From the NCBI GenBank assembly GCA_023666425.1, contig JAMPCA010000006.1, positions 44,411-108,410 on the forward strand: a DNA stretch of 64,000 bases. Direction: 5' to 3'. The number at the start of each line of letters is the position of its first letter. Positions within the stretch are counted from its first letter, which is position 1. Of this stretch, positions 16,411 through 25,566 are shown in pieces. The notes beneath the pieces are model-generated. The model ran no database searches. It was not told the origin of the DNA and was given only the letters and a program-made list of their open reading frames with translations. The DNA is from Muribaculaceae bacterium. GTDB lineage: Bacteria > Bacillota > Clostridia > Lachnospirales > Lachnospiraceae. A program made the translations under genes and the position numbers.

Positions 16411-17620
16411 GTGCTTCCTCTAATTTTTCCAATTTCTCTTTAATACATTTCGCAACAGCCTCCGCGAGCAGCGGCGGAACTGCATTTCCTATCTGCTTAA
16501 ACTGTTCTGTTCTTGGCCCCTCAAAAACAAAATCATCGGGAAATGACTGGATTCTGGCCACTTCCCTTACCGTAAAGGTTCTGCTCTGGGAACTGTCCGG
16601 ATGTATGAACTGATTCCCATCTTTGTACAGATGCGCAATGATGGTTTTAGACGGCAAATCCCACCACTGCACGGCGTAGCTGTTTCCAAAAACTCTCTGT
16701 TTCTCATGGTTAAGATCCGGCCGGTTCACAAGAAGCTCCTGAAACGTCCAGTGGTTCGCACTCATTACCTCATACCGTTCCATATCTTTTTGGTTATGCT
16801 TTCTCGCCACATGATCGCGCAAAACCGTATCATCCTTTTTCCTGATAGTCTTTAAAAATTCATTGTCCCTTTTGGACACAAAGGCTGTTTCTGTCTCTCC
16901 CTGTCCCGGCCTTAGCGGCGGAAGCTCCCCTATCGCATCCCATACCGTTACATATTTTTTCAGTCCCTTTCGTTCCTCCCCGCTCATTTCCGGATCATAA
17001 TGCGTTTTTATGATTCCTTTATACATCTCCTCCGGTTCCACCGCAAGATCCTTCCGCACGCCCATAATGATCACTCTTTTTCTAACCTGGGGAACGCCAT
17101 AATTCGCTGAGTTCAGCACGCTGAGTTTTGCATCAAACTTCACCTTATAATTCTCACCCAATGCCGCAAGCACTTTATCCACAATGTGTTCTCCATTTAT
17201 TTTGGCGGTAAGCATACCCGTTACATTTTCGAATACGAAAAATCCGGGTCTATAATGATTTAATACTTTTACATAGCTTTCAAACAGATAATTTCTTGGA
17301 TCATCCTTCATCGCATGATCATCTTTTGCCCTTCCAAGCGTGGAATACGCCTGGCACGGAGGCCCCCCGATAATGACGTCAACGCTCTGCCCCTTCACCG
17401 CACTGTCAATTCTTTCGATTATGTCTTCCCGGGTGATATCAAGCTCCAGTACCGCTTCCTCTGCATTATCATAGCCATAATGGTTCATTCTTGTCCTTAA
17501 AGTTTTACATGCTGTCGGATCAATTTCCACATGTGCAAGCGCATGAAATCCCTGCCTGTAAAATCCCTCGCTCAGGCCTCCGCAGCCGGCAAATAAATCT
17601 ATAAAATTATATTCTTTCAT
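16400..17620 (-). CDS. DNA (cytosine-5) methyltransferase 1 of the LlaJI-like system
   Basis: The 406-aa protein shows all m5C motifs: FIDLFAGCGGLSEGF (6-20), GGPPCQAYSTLGR with catalytic Cys89, FFVFENVTGML, VPQVRKRVIIMGVR, and QIGNAVPPLLAEAVAKCIK. The target recognition region lies between about 230 and 330. It is the first gene of the minus-strand operon methyltransferase 1, methyltransferase 2, 206-aa subunit, McrB-like, LlaJI, vsr, so protection would be made before cutting. It has only moderate similarity to the second methyltransferase, which argues against a recent duplication. Confidence 0.92.
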   Translation of the reverse strand: MKEYNFIDLFAGCGGLSEGFYRQGFHALAHVEIDPTACKTLRTRMNHYGYDNAEEAVLELDITREDIIERIDSAVKGQSVDVIIGGPPCQAYSTLGRAKDDHAMKDDPRNYLFESYVKVLNHYRPGFFVFENVTGMLTAKINGEHIVDKVLAALGENYKVKFDAKLSVLNSANYGVPQVRKRVIIMGVRKDLAVEPEEMYKGIIKTHYDPEMSGEERKGLKKYVTVWDAIGELPPLRPGQGETETAFVSKRDNEFLKTIRKKDDTVLRDHVARKHNQKDMERYEVMSANHWTFQELLVNRPDLNHEKQRVFGNSYAVQWWDLPSKTIIAHLYKDGNQFIHPDSSQSRTFTVREVARIQSFPDDFVFEGPRTEQFKQIGNAVPPLLAEAVAKCIKEKLEKLEEAHDI

Positions 17621-17663
17621 CCGTAAACACCTCTGTAACTACTATAACGGCAACCACATACCG

Positions 17664-19418
17664 CTACATCCTGCACATCCGGTAAAACGCGCCCTTCTTC
17701 TCCATCAGCTCCTCATAGCTTCCGATTTCTTTCAGTCCGCCCGGCTCGATCACGGCGATCCGGTCTGCGTTTCTCACCGTGGAGAGACGGTGGGCAACGA
17801 TAAAGGTCGTGCGGTTCTCTGTCAGGCGGTCGGTCGCCTCCTGAATCGCCCGCTCTGACGCCGTATCCAGCGCGGAAGTAGCCTCGTCAAGAATCAAAAG
17901 CCTCGGCCTGCGGATAAACGCCCTGGCGATGGAGATGCGCTGCCTCTGCCCGCCGGAGAGATTGCCTCCATGCTCCTGAATATGGGTATCCAGTCCATCG
18001 GGAAGACTCTCCACAAGCTCCGTCAGGTTCGCGGCCTTTATCACCTCCGCAAGCTGCTCCTTTGTCACCTCTTCCATGCCGTAGGTAATATTCTCCCGCA
18101 GCGTTCCGCTGAACAGAATCGGCATCTGCGGAACCACTGCGATGTGCTCCCGGTAGGCGTGCAGATCCAGCTCCTTCATATCCGTGCCGTCAATTTTTAT
18201 TGTCCCCTCCGTCGCCTGCATAAATCCGATGATCAGATTGAGGATCGTCGTCTTTCCCGCGCCGGAAGCGCCCACAAAGGCGATCGTCTCCCCCGGCGGC
18301 ACCAGAAAGCTCAGATTGGAAAATACCGGCTCCCGGCTGTCCCGGTAGCGAAAGCCCACACGGTCGAACTCCACCTGCCCCCGCACCTCTATCCTTTTCC
18401 TGTTTGTCTGGGAAAGCTCCACATCCTCGCACAGCAGAATATCCCCGGCGGAGCTGACTGACTCCAGCCCCTTCGCGACCGTGGGAATCAGCCCCACGAT
18501 GTTCGCAATGCTTCCCACGATACTCCCGAAATAGGTCTGATACATCGCCACGTCGCCAACGCTGATTTTGCCGCGGAGCGCCATAAAGGAGGTAAAGGTC
18601 AGACAGAATACCTGAAACACCTGAAAGGCCACCCAGCTCACAGAGCCGAAATAGGTCTGGATCATATCCAGATGAAAGCCCTTGTCCGCCACCTGCTCCA
18701 GCCGCGCTTTCATCTTTCTGGTCTCCCGCTCTTCAAGCGCGTGGGCTCTCGTAACGGGAATCATTTCCACCATCTCCATGACAGACACGGATGTCTCCTC
18801 CATTTCCTTTCGGAAATCTTTATTGTATCCTTTAATCTTTCCCCGAAAATGAACCATGATCAGCACGGCGATTGGCACCGTCCCAAGGAAGAATAAAAAC
18901 ACCACGACATTTTTGAAGATCACAATCACAAGGGCGGCCAGCACGTTGACCGCAATGCTTAAAAGTGTGATGAAAAACTGCGCGCTCAGATTCTCGATCT
19001 GCTCCACATCCCGCATCACCTTCGACTGCAGACGCCCCGACTGCATCTGCGTGTGGTAGGTAATCGAGAGCTGCTGCAGCTTATGTACCATGGCGCACCG
19101 CAGCTCCTTTTCCACCTGGCGGATCGCCTTCGCGTAAAAATAGGTATGGACATAGTTGGTCGGAATATTCTGCAGGATCATCACCAGCATAAACACCGAA
19201 TTCAAAATGATGCGCTTTACGGTATCCTCCCCGGGGTTTGTGATCGCATTGATCATGCTGGCAAGAATGATCGGCGAGATCCAGACCGGGGAATGCTTAA
19301 TGATGAAGAAAATGATCGACCAGAACAGCTGCCAGTATTTCCCCCTGTACATGGCGATCAATGTCTTTAGGTTATTCCCCCTGTTTTCCTGAAATATCTT
19401 CTGGTAATCTGTTCCCAT
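17664..19418 (-). CDS. ABC exporter, fused permease and ATPase
   Basis: The ATG at 19418 (AGAGGATGGGCT upstream) gives 584 aa; a GTG at 19448 is in frame but poorly placed. Six membrane segments occupy residues 20-310 (SIIFFIIKHSPVWISPIILA and similar). The ATPase half has Walker A FVGASGAGKTT, Q-loop VVPQMPILFSG, signature LSGGQRQRISIARA, Walker B RLLILDEATSALD and H-loop VAHRLST. This is a homodimer-type or half-size exporter of lipid, peptide or drug type. It stands alone between the restriction operon and the SleB gene. Confidence 0.9.
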   Translation of the reverse strand: MGTDYQKIFQENRGNNLKTLIAMYRGKYWQLFWSIIFFIIKHSPVWISPIILASMINAITNPGEDTVKRIILNSVFMLVMILQNIPTNYVHTYFYAKAIRQVEKELRCAMVHKLQQLSITYHTQMQSGRLQSKVMRDVEQIENLSAQFFITLLSIAVNVLAALVIVIFKNVVVFLFFLGTVPIAVLIMVHFRGKIKGYNKDFRKEMEETSVSVMEMVEMIPVTRAHALEERETRKMKARLEQVADKGFHLDMIQTYFGSVSWVAFQVFQVFCLTFTSFMALRGKISVGDVAMYQTYFGSIVGSIANIVGLIPTVAKGLESVSSAGDILLCEDVELSQTNRKRIEVRGQVEFDRVGFRYRDSREPVFSNLSFLVPPGETIAFVGASGAGKTTILNLIIGFMQATEGTIKIDGTDMKELDLHAYREHIAVVPQMPILFSGTLRENITYGMEEVTKEQLAEVIKAANLTELVESLPDGLDTHIQEHGGNLSGGQRQRISIARAFIRRPRLLILDEATSALDTASERAIQEATDRLTENRTTFIVAHRLSTVRNADRIAVIEPGGLKEIGSYEELMEKKGAFYRMCRM

Positions 19419-19523
19419 AGCCCATCCTCTTTCTTTCTCCTGCTTCACATCCTTATCATACTAATATAGTGATTTCTTCCAATAATTTCAAGGATATTTT
19501 TATGTATATTTTTTTCAAACATC

Positions 19524-19551
19524 TTGACATTTTTTAAAATCATGGTATTAT
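19524..19551 (+). promoter_or_regulatory. Sigma-A promoter of the SleB-type gene
   Basis: TTGACA (19524-19529), 16-base spacer, and TATTAT (19546-19551) preceded by TGG, giving an extended -10. It lies about 60 bases before the start codon. Confidence 0.7.
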
Positions 19552-19611
19552 TACAATTGTTACAGAAAAATTACAAAATCAGCAACTTTTCGTAACAAAG
19601 AAAGGGACATT

Positions 19612-20139
19612 ATGATGAAAACAAATGCTTGGAAACGATTACTCGCACTGCTTCTCGCTCTTGCCATGGTATGGTCTACCCCTGCCACAGCCCAGGCGGC
19701 GAAAAACAATGACAATACCGCCTCAGGCAAAGAGACTACGGAAAAGAACTACTATAACAAGAAGAATCTGCGCCTTATGTCCTCCATCATCTACTGTGAG
19801 GCCCGCGGAGAATCCTATAAGGGCCAGCTCGCTGTGGGCATGGTGGTTATGAACCGGGTACACTCCAGCAAGTTCCCGGACACAGTCAAGGACGTCATCT
19901 ATCAGAAGCACCAGTTTTCCCCTGTCAGCAACGGCTCCCTGAAAAAGGCGCTGAAGCTTTACGACAAGGGCAAATTCTCAGAGGACGAGCAGAGCTGCAT
20001 CAAGGCTGCCAAGGCTGTCCTCAAGGGAAAAAATACCTTAAAGCTGAACGGTAAGAAGACGGACATGAGCTCTTATTTGTTCTTCTCTGTATACCTTAAG
20101 GGCAGCCGCCTGAAGATTGGCAACCACAATTTCAAATAA
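19612..20139 (+). CDS. Secreted cell wall hydrolase, SleB domain
   Basis: The 175-aa protein starts at ATG 19612 (AAAGGGACATT upstream; a second ATG follows directly). A signal peptide ends near TAQAAK, then a lysine- and asparagine-rich linker, then the SleB core: LRLMSSIIYCEARGES with the conserved Glu of lytic transglycosylase-like SleB enzymes, GQLAVGMVVMNRVHSSKFPD, VIYQKHQFSPVSNGS and SSYLFFS near the end. SleB cleaves spore cortex, but paralogues such as this without a peptidoglycan-binding domain also act on vegetative wall. Confidence 0.87.
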   Translation: MMKTNAWKRLLALLLALAMVWSTPATAQAAKNNDNTASGKETTEKNYYNKKNLRLMSSIIYCEARGESYKGQLAVGMVVMNRVHSSKFPDTVKDVIYQKHQFSPVSNGSLKKALKLYDKGKFSEDEQSCIKAAKAVLKGKNTLKLNGKKTDMSSYLFFSVYLKGSRLKIGNHNFK

Positions 20140-20146
20140 TAAGAAA

Positions 20147-20196
20147 GAGGCAGCCGTTTTCACAGATAATCTGTGACGCGGCCGCCTCATTTTTTC
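20147..20196. terminator. Bidirectional terminator between the SleB and Na/Pi genes
   Basis: GAGGC (20147-20151) plus AGCCG pair with CGGC and GCCTC (20184-20188), with an inner CACAGAT/ATCTGTG hairpin. A T-run follows on the plus strand (TTTTTTCTTTTT) and TTCTTATTATTTG on the minus strand. It serves the converging genes. Confidence 0.7.
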
Positions 20197-21968
20197 TTTT
20201 TCCCGGGAAGCGCATACCGCTTTGACAGCTCCTTACAGCGCAGACGGTACCAGTCCGTGTGCCCCTCCTTAAGCACCTCCAGATATTCATGCGTTTCGAA
20301 GTCGTCCTCGCTGACACGCAGCATACACACCGCTATATTGGAACAGTGTGCACCGACCCGCTCAAAATTCGTAAGCATATCCTCCAAAAGCAGCCCCAGC
20401 TCAATCGTACATTTTCCCCTGCGCAGCCGCCTGATATGCCGCTGTTTCAGTCCAATGCCAAGCCCGTCTATCACCTGCTTAAATGGTGCAATCTCCCTTG
20501 CCGCCGGAAGGTCGCCTGCAGAAAACGCCGCGATTGCCGCCTCCACAATGTCGTGCACCGCCTCCGCCAAAACATTCATCTCTTCCACCGCCCTCTTTGA
20601 GAATGCCAGCCCCTTTTTATGCATCTGCACGGCGGAGTCCGTGATATTCACAGCGTGGTCGGAGATTCTTTCGAAATTGCTGATACAGTGCAGAAGAATG
20701 GACAGTGTGCGGCTGTCACCGGTGGACAGATTGCAATGATTCAGCTTCACGAGATACGTCCCCAGCATATCCTCGTAGCGGTCTGCAAGTTCCTCCATAT
20801 GAACGATTTTCTTTACGTTCCCACCGCTGTATTCCCTTAAATTTTCCAGCGCAAGAAAAATCGAATCCCTCGCCGTCTCCGCCATCCTCACGGCCGCGCT
20901 CCGGCAAAGCTCCATGGCAAAGGCCGGCTGCCCTAAAAAACGCTCGTCCATTGCCAGCCCGTCCGGCTCCATGGCCGTATCCTCCTGCCTGTCCCTCACC
21001 GTACACTCCGCAAGCTTCACAAGCTGATTCGAAAACGGATACAGTAAGATTAACGCACCAATATTAAATATACTGTGTACCACCGCGACCCCAGCCGCAT
21101 TTGCCGCTCTGTGCAGAAATGAAAAGCCGCCCGCCCATGCACTGCCTCCGTAGAACAGCACCATAAGTAAAGCCGTGCCAATGAGATTAAAATACAGATG
21201 TATCATGGCGGCACGCTTTGCGTTTTTGTTCGCACCGACAGCGGAGAGCAGCGTCGTGAGGCAGGTGCCAATGTTCTGCCCCATAATAATCGGTATGGCC
21301 GAGCCATAGCTCACCGCTCCGGTCGCGCACAGTGCCTGCAATATACCCACTGAGGCGGAAGAGCTCTGGATTACTGCCGTGAGAAGCAGTCCCGCAAACA
21401 TACCGGGAATGGGATTTTCGAACATAGTCAGAATTCCGGTAAAACGTTCATTTTCTGCCAGAGGCGCGACTGCATCGCTCATGGTTTCCATGCCTGACAT
21501 CAGAATGGAAAAACCCACCAGAATATTGCCGATATCTTTCTTCCGTGTATTTTCCTTTGCGGACAAAATCATTACTATTCCAATCGCCGCCAGCACCGGG
21601 GCAAAGGAGGAGGGCTTTAAAAGCTGTACAAGCACGCCGGAACCCTCGATTCCCGTCAGGGACAAAAGCCACGAGGTCACAGTGGTTCCCACATTCGCCC
21701 CCATGATGATCCCCACCACCTGCGACAGATGCATGATGCCGGAATTGACGAATCCCACCACCATCACCGTCGTTGCAGAGGAGGACTGGATCACCGCCGT
21801 CACCAGTATCCCCAGAAGGACAGCCATGATCCGCCGGGAGGTCAGCTTCTCCAGAATCTGCTCCAGCTTTCCCCCGGACAGCTTCGCAAGGCCGTCCCCC
21901 ATCGCATTCATCCCGTACAAAAACATGGCGAGACCGCCAAGCATTGTCAAAGCGCCAAATATATCCAT
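20187..21968 (-). CDS. Na+/phosphate cotransporter family protein with PhoU-like tail
   Basis: The 593-aa protein begins with MDIFGALTMLGGLAMFLYGM, a hallmark of NptA/YjbB-type transporters, and has two inverted QSSSA repeats (TAVIQSSSATTVMVVGFVNS and TAVIQSSSASVGILQA). Eight or nine membrane segments run to about residue 310. The rest is a helical PhoU-like domain (ISNFERISDHAVNITDSAVQ, LGLLLEDMLTNFERVGAHCS). It moves phosphate or a related anion with sodium. A GGGGGC site precedes the ATG at 21968. Confidence 0.9.
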   Translation of the reverse strand: MDIFGALTMLGGLAMFLYGMNAMGDGLAKLSGGKLEQILEKLTSRRIMAVLLGILVTAVIQSSSATTVMVVGFVNSGIMHLSQVVGIIMGANVGTTVTSWLLSLTGIEGSGVLVQLLKPSSFAPVLAAIGIVMILSAKENTRKKDIGNILVGFSILMSGMETMSDAVAPLAENERFTGILTMFENPIPGMFAGLLLTAVIQSSSASVGILQALCATGAVSYGSAIPIIMGQNIGTCLTTLLSAVGANKNAKRAAMIHLYFNLIGTALLMVLFYGGSAWAGGFSFLHRAANAAGVAVVHSIFNIGALILLYPFSNQLVKLAECTVRDRQEDTAMEPDGLAMDERFLGQPAFAMELCRSAAVRMAETARDSIFLALENLREYSGGNVKKIVHMEELADRYEDMLGTYLVKLNHCNLSTGDSRTLSILLHCISNFERISDHAVNITDSAVQMHKKGLAFSKRAVEEMNVLAEAVHDIVEAAIAAFSAGDLPAAREIAPFKQVIDGLGIGLKQRHIRRLRRGKCTIELGLLLEDMLTNFERVGAHCSNIAVCMLRVSEDDFETHEYLEVLKEGHTDWYRLRCKELSKRYALPGKKKK

Positions 21969-22087
21969 CCGCCTGCCCCCTCATTCGACACGCAATTGTT
22001 CCTGCCTGCAATTGGGATTGCAGGGTCTTCATGGAAAATCCATAGGGGTAGTTTAGTAAAATTTAAGTAAAAATATGCAAAGTTTTA

Positions 22088-22096
22088 TGGTACAAT
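22088..22096 (+). promoter_or_regulatory. Extended -10 promoter element of nth
   Basis: TGGTACAAT (22088-22096) is an extended -10 (TGnTACAAT) about 50 bases before the nth start. No convincing -35 precedes it, as is usual for this promoter type. Confidence 0.4.
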
Positions 22097-22146
22097 AATA
22101 TACACTAGGCGATATCACATAATACATACGAAAGGGATGCATACCC

Positions 22147-22809
22147 ATGAGAAAAAAAGAGCTTGCCTTGGAGGTAATCCAGCGGTTGAAGGAGGAATAC
22201 CCGGGCGCGGACTGTACTTTAGAATACACGGAAGCATGGAAGCTGTTGATCAGCGTGCGGCTGGCGGCACAATGCACCGACGAGCGGGTCAACCGGATTG
22301 TTCCCTCACTCTATGAAAAATTCCCGGATGTGAACGCGCTGGCCAATGCTCCGGTAGAGGAAATTGAGGCCATTGTCCGCCCCTGCGGCCTCGGAAAAAG
22401 CAAGGCAAGGGATATCAGCGCCTGCATGAAGGAACTCCGCGACAAGTATAACGGTCAGGTGCCGGAGGACTTTGATGCCCTCTTAGCCCTGCCGGGAGTC
22501 GGAAGAAAAAGTGCGAACCTCATTATGGGAGATGTGTTCCACAAGCCTGCCATCGTGACCGACACCCACTGTATCCGCCTGTGCAACCGCATCGGGCTGG
22601 TGGACAATATCAAAGAACCAAAGCGTGTGGAGATGGCGCTGTGGAAGCTTATTCCACCGGAGGAGGGAAACGATCTGTGCCACCGCTTTGTAGACCATGG
22701 CCGCGCGGTCTGCACTGCCCGCACAACACCCCACTGTGATAAATGCTGTCTGAACGATATCTGCAGAAAAAATATCCAGGAGGCTGCCCATGAAAAAAAG
22801 AATTCTTGA
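22147..22809 (+). CDS. nth: Endonuclease III
   Basis: The 220-aa DNA glycosylase/AP lyase has the helix-hairpin-helix LLALPGVGRKSANLIMGDVF with the catalytic lysine (Lys121), the catalytic aspartate in IVTDTHC (Asp139), and a [4Fe-4S] loop with Cys189, Cys197, Cys200 and Cys206. The first gap is seven residues rather than the six of the E. coli enzyme. It removes oxidised pyrimidines. The 3' end overlaps the next gene by 20 bases. Confidence 0.95.
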   Translation: MRKKELALEVIQRLKEEYPGADCTLEYTEAWKLLISVRLAAQCTDERVNRIVPSLYEKFPDVNALANAPVEEIEAIVRPCGLGKSKARDISACMKELRDKYNGQVPEDFDALLALPGVGRKSANLIMGDVFHKPAIVTDTHCIRLCNRIGLVDNIKEPKRVEMALWKLIPPEEGNDLCHRFVDHGRAVCTARTTPHCDKCCLNDICRKNIQEAAHEKKNS

Positions 22810-23143
22810 ATACCGCAGACGGATTGACGCCCTCCTTGCGGAGAATCCTGCTGACACCGACTGGAGCGCCGTGCTTGAGGAGCATCTGGTTCAGGTCGCC
22901 TTTTTCCAGCATGAGCGCCTGATTCATCTCATGGTGACGCTGGCTTTCGCCATTTTTACCCTGATTACAGTATTCGCCGTGTTTCTGACCGAATCCATTG
23001 GCGCCGCCGTCCTCACCCTGCTCCTGCTTGTGCTGCTTGTCCCCTATGTCATGCACTACTATCTGCTGGAGAACGAGGTGCAGAAAATGTACGCACAGTA
23101 TGACGAAATAATAAAGCATATCGTATGTAAAGCAAATCATTGA
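22790..23143 (+). CDS. Small membrane protein, unknown
   Basis: The 117-aa product begins inside the last codons of nth, in a different frame (ATG 22790, GGAGGCTGCC upstream). A charged N-terminal half (RRRIDALLAENPADTDW) is followed by two hydrophobic helices, LMVTLAFAIFTLITVFAVFL and a second around AAVLTLLLLVLLVPYV, and a cytosolic tail. I do not recognise the family. The overlap implies coupled translation with nth, but no functional link is evident. Confidence 0.7.
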   Translation: MKKRILEYRRRIDALLAENPADTDWSAVLEEHLVQVAFFQHERLIHLMVTLAFAIFTLITVFAVFLTESIGAAVLTLLLLVLLVPYVMHYYLLENEVQKMYAQYDEIIKHIVCKANH

Positions 23144-23189
23144 CTTTTGTTTTACACCGCATTATAATCTTGATGAGGGGGTGAACAAT

Positions 23190-23450
23190 ATGGCACAGGC
23201 AATGGTCAATTTCCGTATGGACGAGGATTTGAAAAAAAGCATGGAGCAGGTATGCAAGGACATGGGTATGAGTATAACAACGGCTTTTACCATTTTTGCA
23301 ACCAAGGTCAGCCGTGAAAAAAGAATACCCTTTGAGATTTCGGCAGATCCGTTTTATTCTGAAAGCAATATGAAATATTTGGAGAAAATTATATCGGATA
23401 TCGAAGCTGGCAAATCAAAGCTTGTTGAGCACGACCTGATTGAGGACTGA
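23190..23450 (+). CDS. RelB/DinJ-family antitoxin
   Basis: ATG 23190 (GAGGGGG upstream) is preferred to the GTG at 23181. The 86-aa protein starts AQAMVNFRMDEDLKKSMEQV and contains MGMSITTAFTIFATKVSREK, RIPFEIS, the ribbon-helix-helix DNA-binding domain of RelB/DinJ antitoxins, and a C-terminal acidic toxin-binding tail. Two bases after its stop begins a YoeB-type toxin gene that carries an internal deletion, so the antitoxin is now an orphan. Confidence 0.88.
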   Translation: MAQAMVNFRMDEDLKKSMEQVCKDMGMSITTAFTIFATKVSREKRIPFEISADPFYSESNMKYLEKIISDIEAGKSKLVEHDLIED

Positions 23451-23452
23451 CT

Positions 23453-23567
23453 ATGAAATTACTTTGGGAAGAAAGAGCTTGGGATTGACGCAGAAAACAG
23501 ACTTGTTTATAAGGCAGAAAACGGCAGCCTCATTATAGCTGCCTGCAAAGGACACTATGATAATTAA
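23453..23567 (+). pseudogene. YoeB-like toxin with internal deletion
   Basis: ATG 23453 reads MKLLWEERAWD then TGA, the exact N-terminus of YoeB-type mRNA interferases. In another frame just downstream (from GGG ATT GAC near 23483) the sequence reads GIDAENRLVYKAENGSLIIA then ACKGHYDN and TAA, the C-terminus with the conserved final HYD. About 45 to 50 residues between are gone and the frame has shifted, so no toxin can be made. Confidence 0.8.
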
Positions 23568-23572
23568 ATATC

Positions 23573-23620
23573 AGCAGGGGCTGTGAAAAACACTGTTTGT
23601 TTTTCACAGCCCCTGCTTTT
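23573..23620. terminator. Bidirectional terminator
   Basis: A long stem, AGCAGGGGCTGTGAAAAACA pairing with TGTTTTTCACAGCCCCTGCT, followed by TTTTTATTTC on the plus strand and A/T-rich sequence on the minus strand. It separates the dead toxin gene from the converging NlpC/P60 gene. Confidence 0.8.
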
Positions 23621-25506
23621 TATTTCTTCACTTTTACATGAGCCTGCGGGGTATACCCCGCCCGGAAGGTCTTCTTGTTCGCCCGCCAGTAGGGACGTAT
23701 TTTATAGTAGTAGGTCTTGCCCTTTGTGAGCTTTCCGCTCGTCCAGCTCGTCGCAGAATCCCCCTTCACGGCCGCCACCTTCTTGTAGTCCCCGTTTGGA
23801 CTGGTGCTCTGGTAAATCTCATAGCCCGTTACACCGTAGAGCTTTTTCCATGAAACAGTCAGCTTCTGCCCGCCCGCATTTTTCACCGTCACGCCGGAGG
23901 TCGTATGAATGCGGGGTCTGGCGACAATGACGTTCGTGAGCGTACCCCAGAGCCATTTTTCCCGCTCCACAGTGAGCGTCGTGTAATTCCCCTGATAGAG
24001 ATCCACATGATAAATTCCGTCGGTGCGCCCGTTATCCGCGCCGCACCAGAAAATCAGATCGCCGGGCAGCAGCGAGGAAATATCTGCCTCCCCATAAAAA
24101 ATGCGGTATCCCTTTGACTTGCACCAGTTGGACAGCCCTGCCGCCGTCAGCGCATAGCTGTTGCTGCCCAGATACATTCCCGCGGCCTTATATCCCTTCC
24201 ACACAAAGGAGCTGCAATCCGCATAGCCCGCGCTCATCCGCTTCGGCTGACTGTACTCGGTTTTTCCATACATGCTGTAGCATTTGCGGAGCGCCGTAAT
24301 CGCCGTCTTGTCCGAAACACCCACCAGATAGGTAATCACAGCATCCCCGGATGTTGCGGTAATCGTCGCATAACCATAATTCTTTGCCGTAATTTTCCCC
24401 TTGGAATCGACCTTTGCGACACTCTTGTCGCTGCTTGTCCATTTGATTTTTCCACTTGCGCCCTTGACGGTAAGCACAGTCGTCTCCTTCGGATACATGG
24501 CAAGCATACTGTAATATGGCAGCCATTTCTTACTTTTTCCGTCAGCCACTGTCTTAGAATTTCTCTTAAAATACATCTTATACACATGAAGCCTGCAGGT
24601 GAGCGTCCTTCCCGCTACCTCCACCTCCACCGTGTAATCTCCGACCGACTTCGGATAGATGCGCAGCTCGTAGGCGCCACTGTAATAATCAAAGCCGCCC
24701 TGCTCCACATAGACCTTCTTCGTCTCTTTTCCGTCGGCGCTTAATACCCGCACAGAAATCTCATTTCCTTCCGTCACGCCCTGCACCAGCACGGTATAAT
24801 CCTCGCACTGGTAAAAGCCCTCCGCACTGCCCCATGTAAGCTTCGTTCCCGTGTAAAGGTTCATGGAAAGCTCGTCCCTGTGCAATGCCGGATCAGTCAC
24901 CTGAATGGTCACATAAGCCGTGAAGCTCTCTCCCGCAAGCGTCGTCCCGCTGGCCGTAATCATGGCGGAGCCATCCGCCAGAGCCGTCACCACACCCTGC
25001 GCGTCCACGCTCACCACTGAGGGATCGCTGCTGCTCCATGTAATATTCCGCGCCCACACCTGATTGTAAAGCACAAGGGAAAGCGAGGTCTCCTTCGCCA
25101 GCCCCAGCGTGCCGTCATAGCCAAAATCCACCTCGGGCGCAATCGTCACTGTCGCCACGCCGTAAGAAGTCTCCCATTTCGTAAAACAAAAATAGTAGAC
25201 CTTGTCCTGCTCTAAAAAGAAGCCCTGCCAGCCGTCGAGCATATTCCCGCCAGCATCATAAACAGCCAGCTCGGCATTCTCTACCGTAAAATTATAATAT
25301 CCCGTGGACTCCGGCACATAGCTGTACCAGAGTTCGTCCGCATCTGCAAAATAGATTGTCTGGGTAAACACGCCGGTCTGTGCGCGAAACTGCAGGCTCT
25401 CCACGCTGCCGGTGGGAAGCGACTGCGCCGACGCCGCCACAGGCAGCACCAAAATCGCGGCAAACGCGAAAATAAATAAGGCAATTTTTTTCCTGAGGTT
25501 CTTCAT
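23620..25506 (-). CDS. Secreted NlpC/P60-type hydrolase with Big2 and Fn3 domains
   Basis: ATG 25506 follows AGGAGAACGAC. The 628-aa protein has a signal peptide (ILVLPVAASAQS). In order: an N-terminal beta domain, a Big2 repeat (ITWSSSDPSVVSVDAQGVVT), a second beta domain, another Big2 (IKWTSSDKSVAKVDSKGKIT), the NlpC/P60 core with Cys in SAGYADCSSFVWKGYKAAGM and His in DGIYHVDLYQG, and a C-terminal Fn3 domain (LTVSWKKLYGVTGYEIYQST). NlpC/P60 enzymes cut peptidoglycan stem peptides. The ancillary domains suggest wall or surface retention. Confidence 0.85.
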   Translation of the reverse strand: MKNLRKKIALFIFAFAAILVLPVAASAQSLPTGSVESLQFRAQTGVFTQTIYFADADELWYSYVPESTGYYNFTVENAELAVYDAGGNMLDGWQGFFLEQDKVYYFCFTKWETSYGVATVTIAPEVDFGYDGTLGLAKETSLSLVLYNQVWARNITWSSSDPSVVSVDAQGVVTALADGSAMITASGTTLAGESFTAYVTIQVTDPALHRDELSMNLYTGTKLTWGSAEGFYQCEDYTVLVQGVTEGNEISVRVLSADGKETKKVYVEQGGFDYYSGAYELRIYPKSVGDYTVEVEVAGRTLTCRLHVYKMYFKRNSKTVADGKSKKWLPYYSMLAMYPKETTVLTVKGASGKIKWTSSDKSVAKVDSKGKITAKNYGYATITATSGDAVITYLVGVSDKTAITALRKCYSMYGKTEYSQPKRMSAGYADCSSFVWKGYKAAGMYLGSNSYALTAAGLSNWCKSKGYRIFYGEADISSLLPGDLIFWCGADNGRTDGIYHVDLYQGNYTTLTVEREKWLWGTLTNVIVARPRIHTTSGVTVKNAGGQKLTVSWKKLYGVTGYEIYQSTSPNGDYKKVAAVKGDSATSWTSGKLTKGKTYYYKIRPYWRANKKTFRAGYTPQAHVKVKK

Positions 25507-25566
25507 GTCGTTCTCCTCTATCAATGTTTTTTCTTACATTTTACCGCAATGCACTGGTATCCGCAA

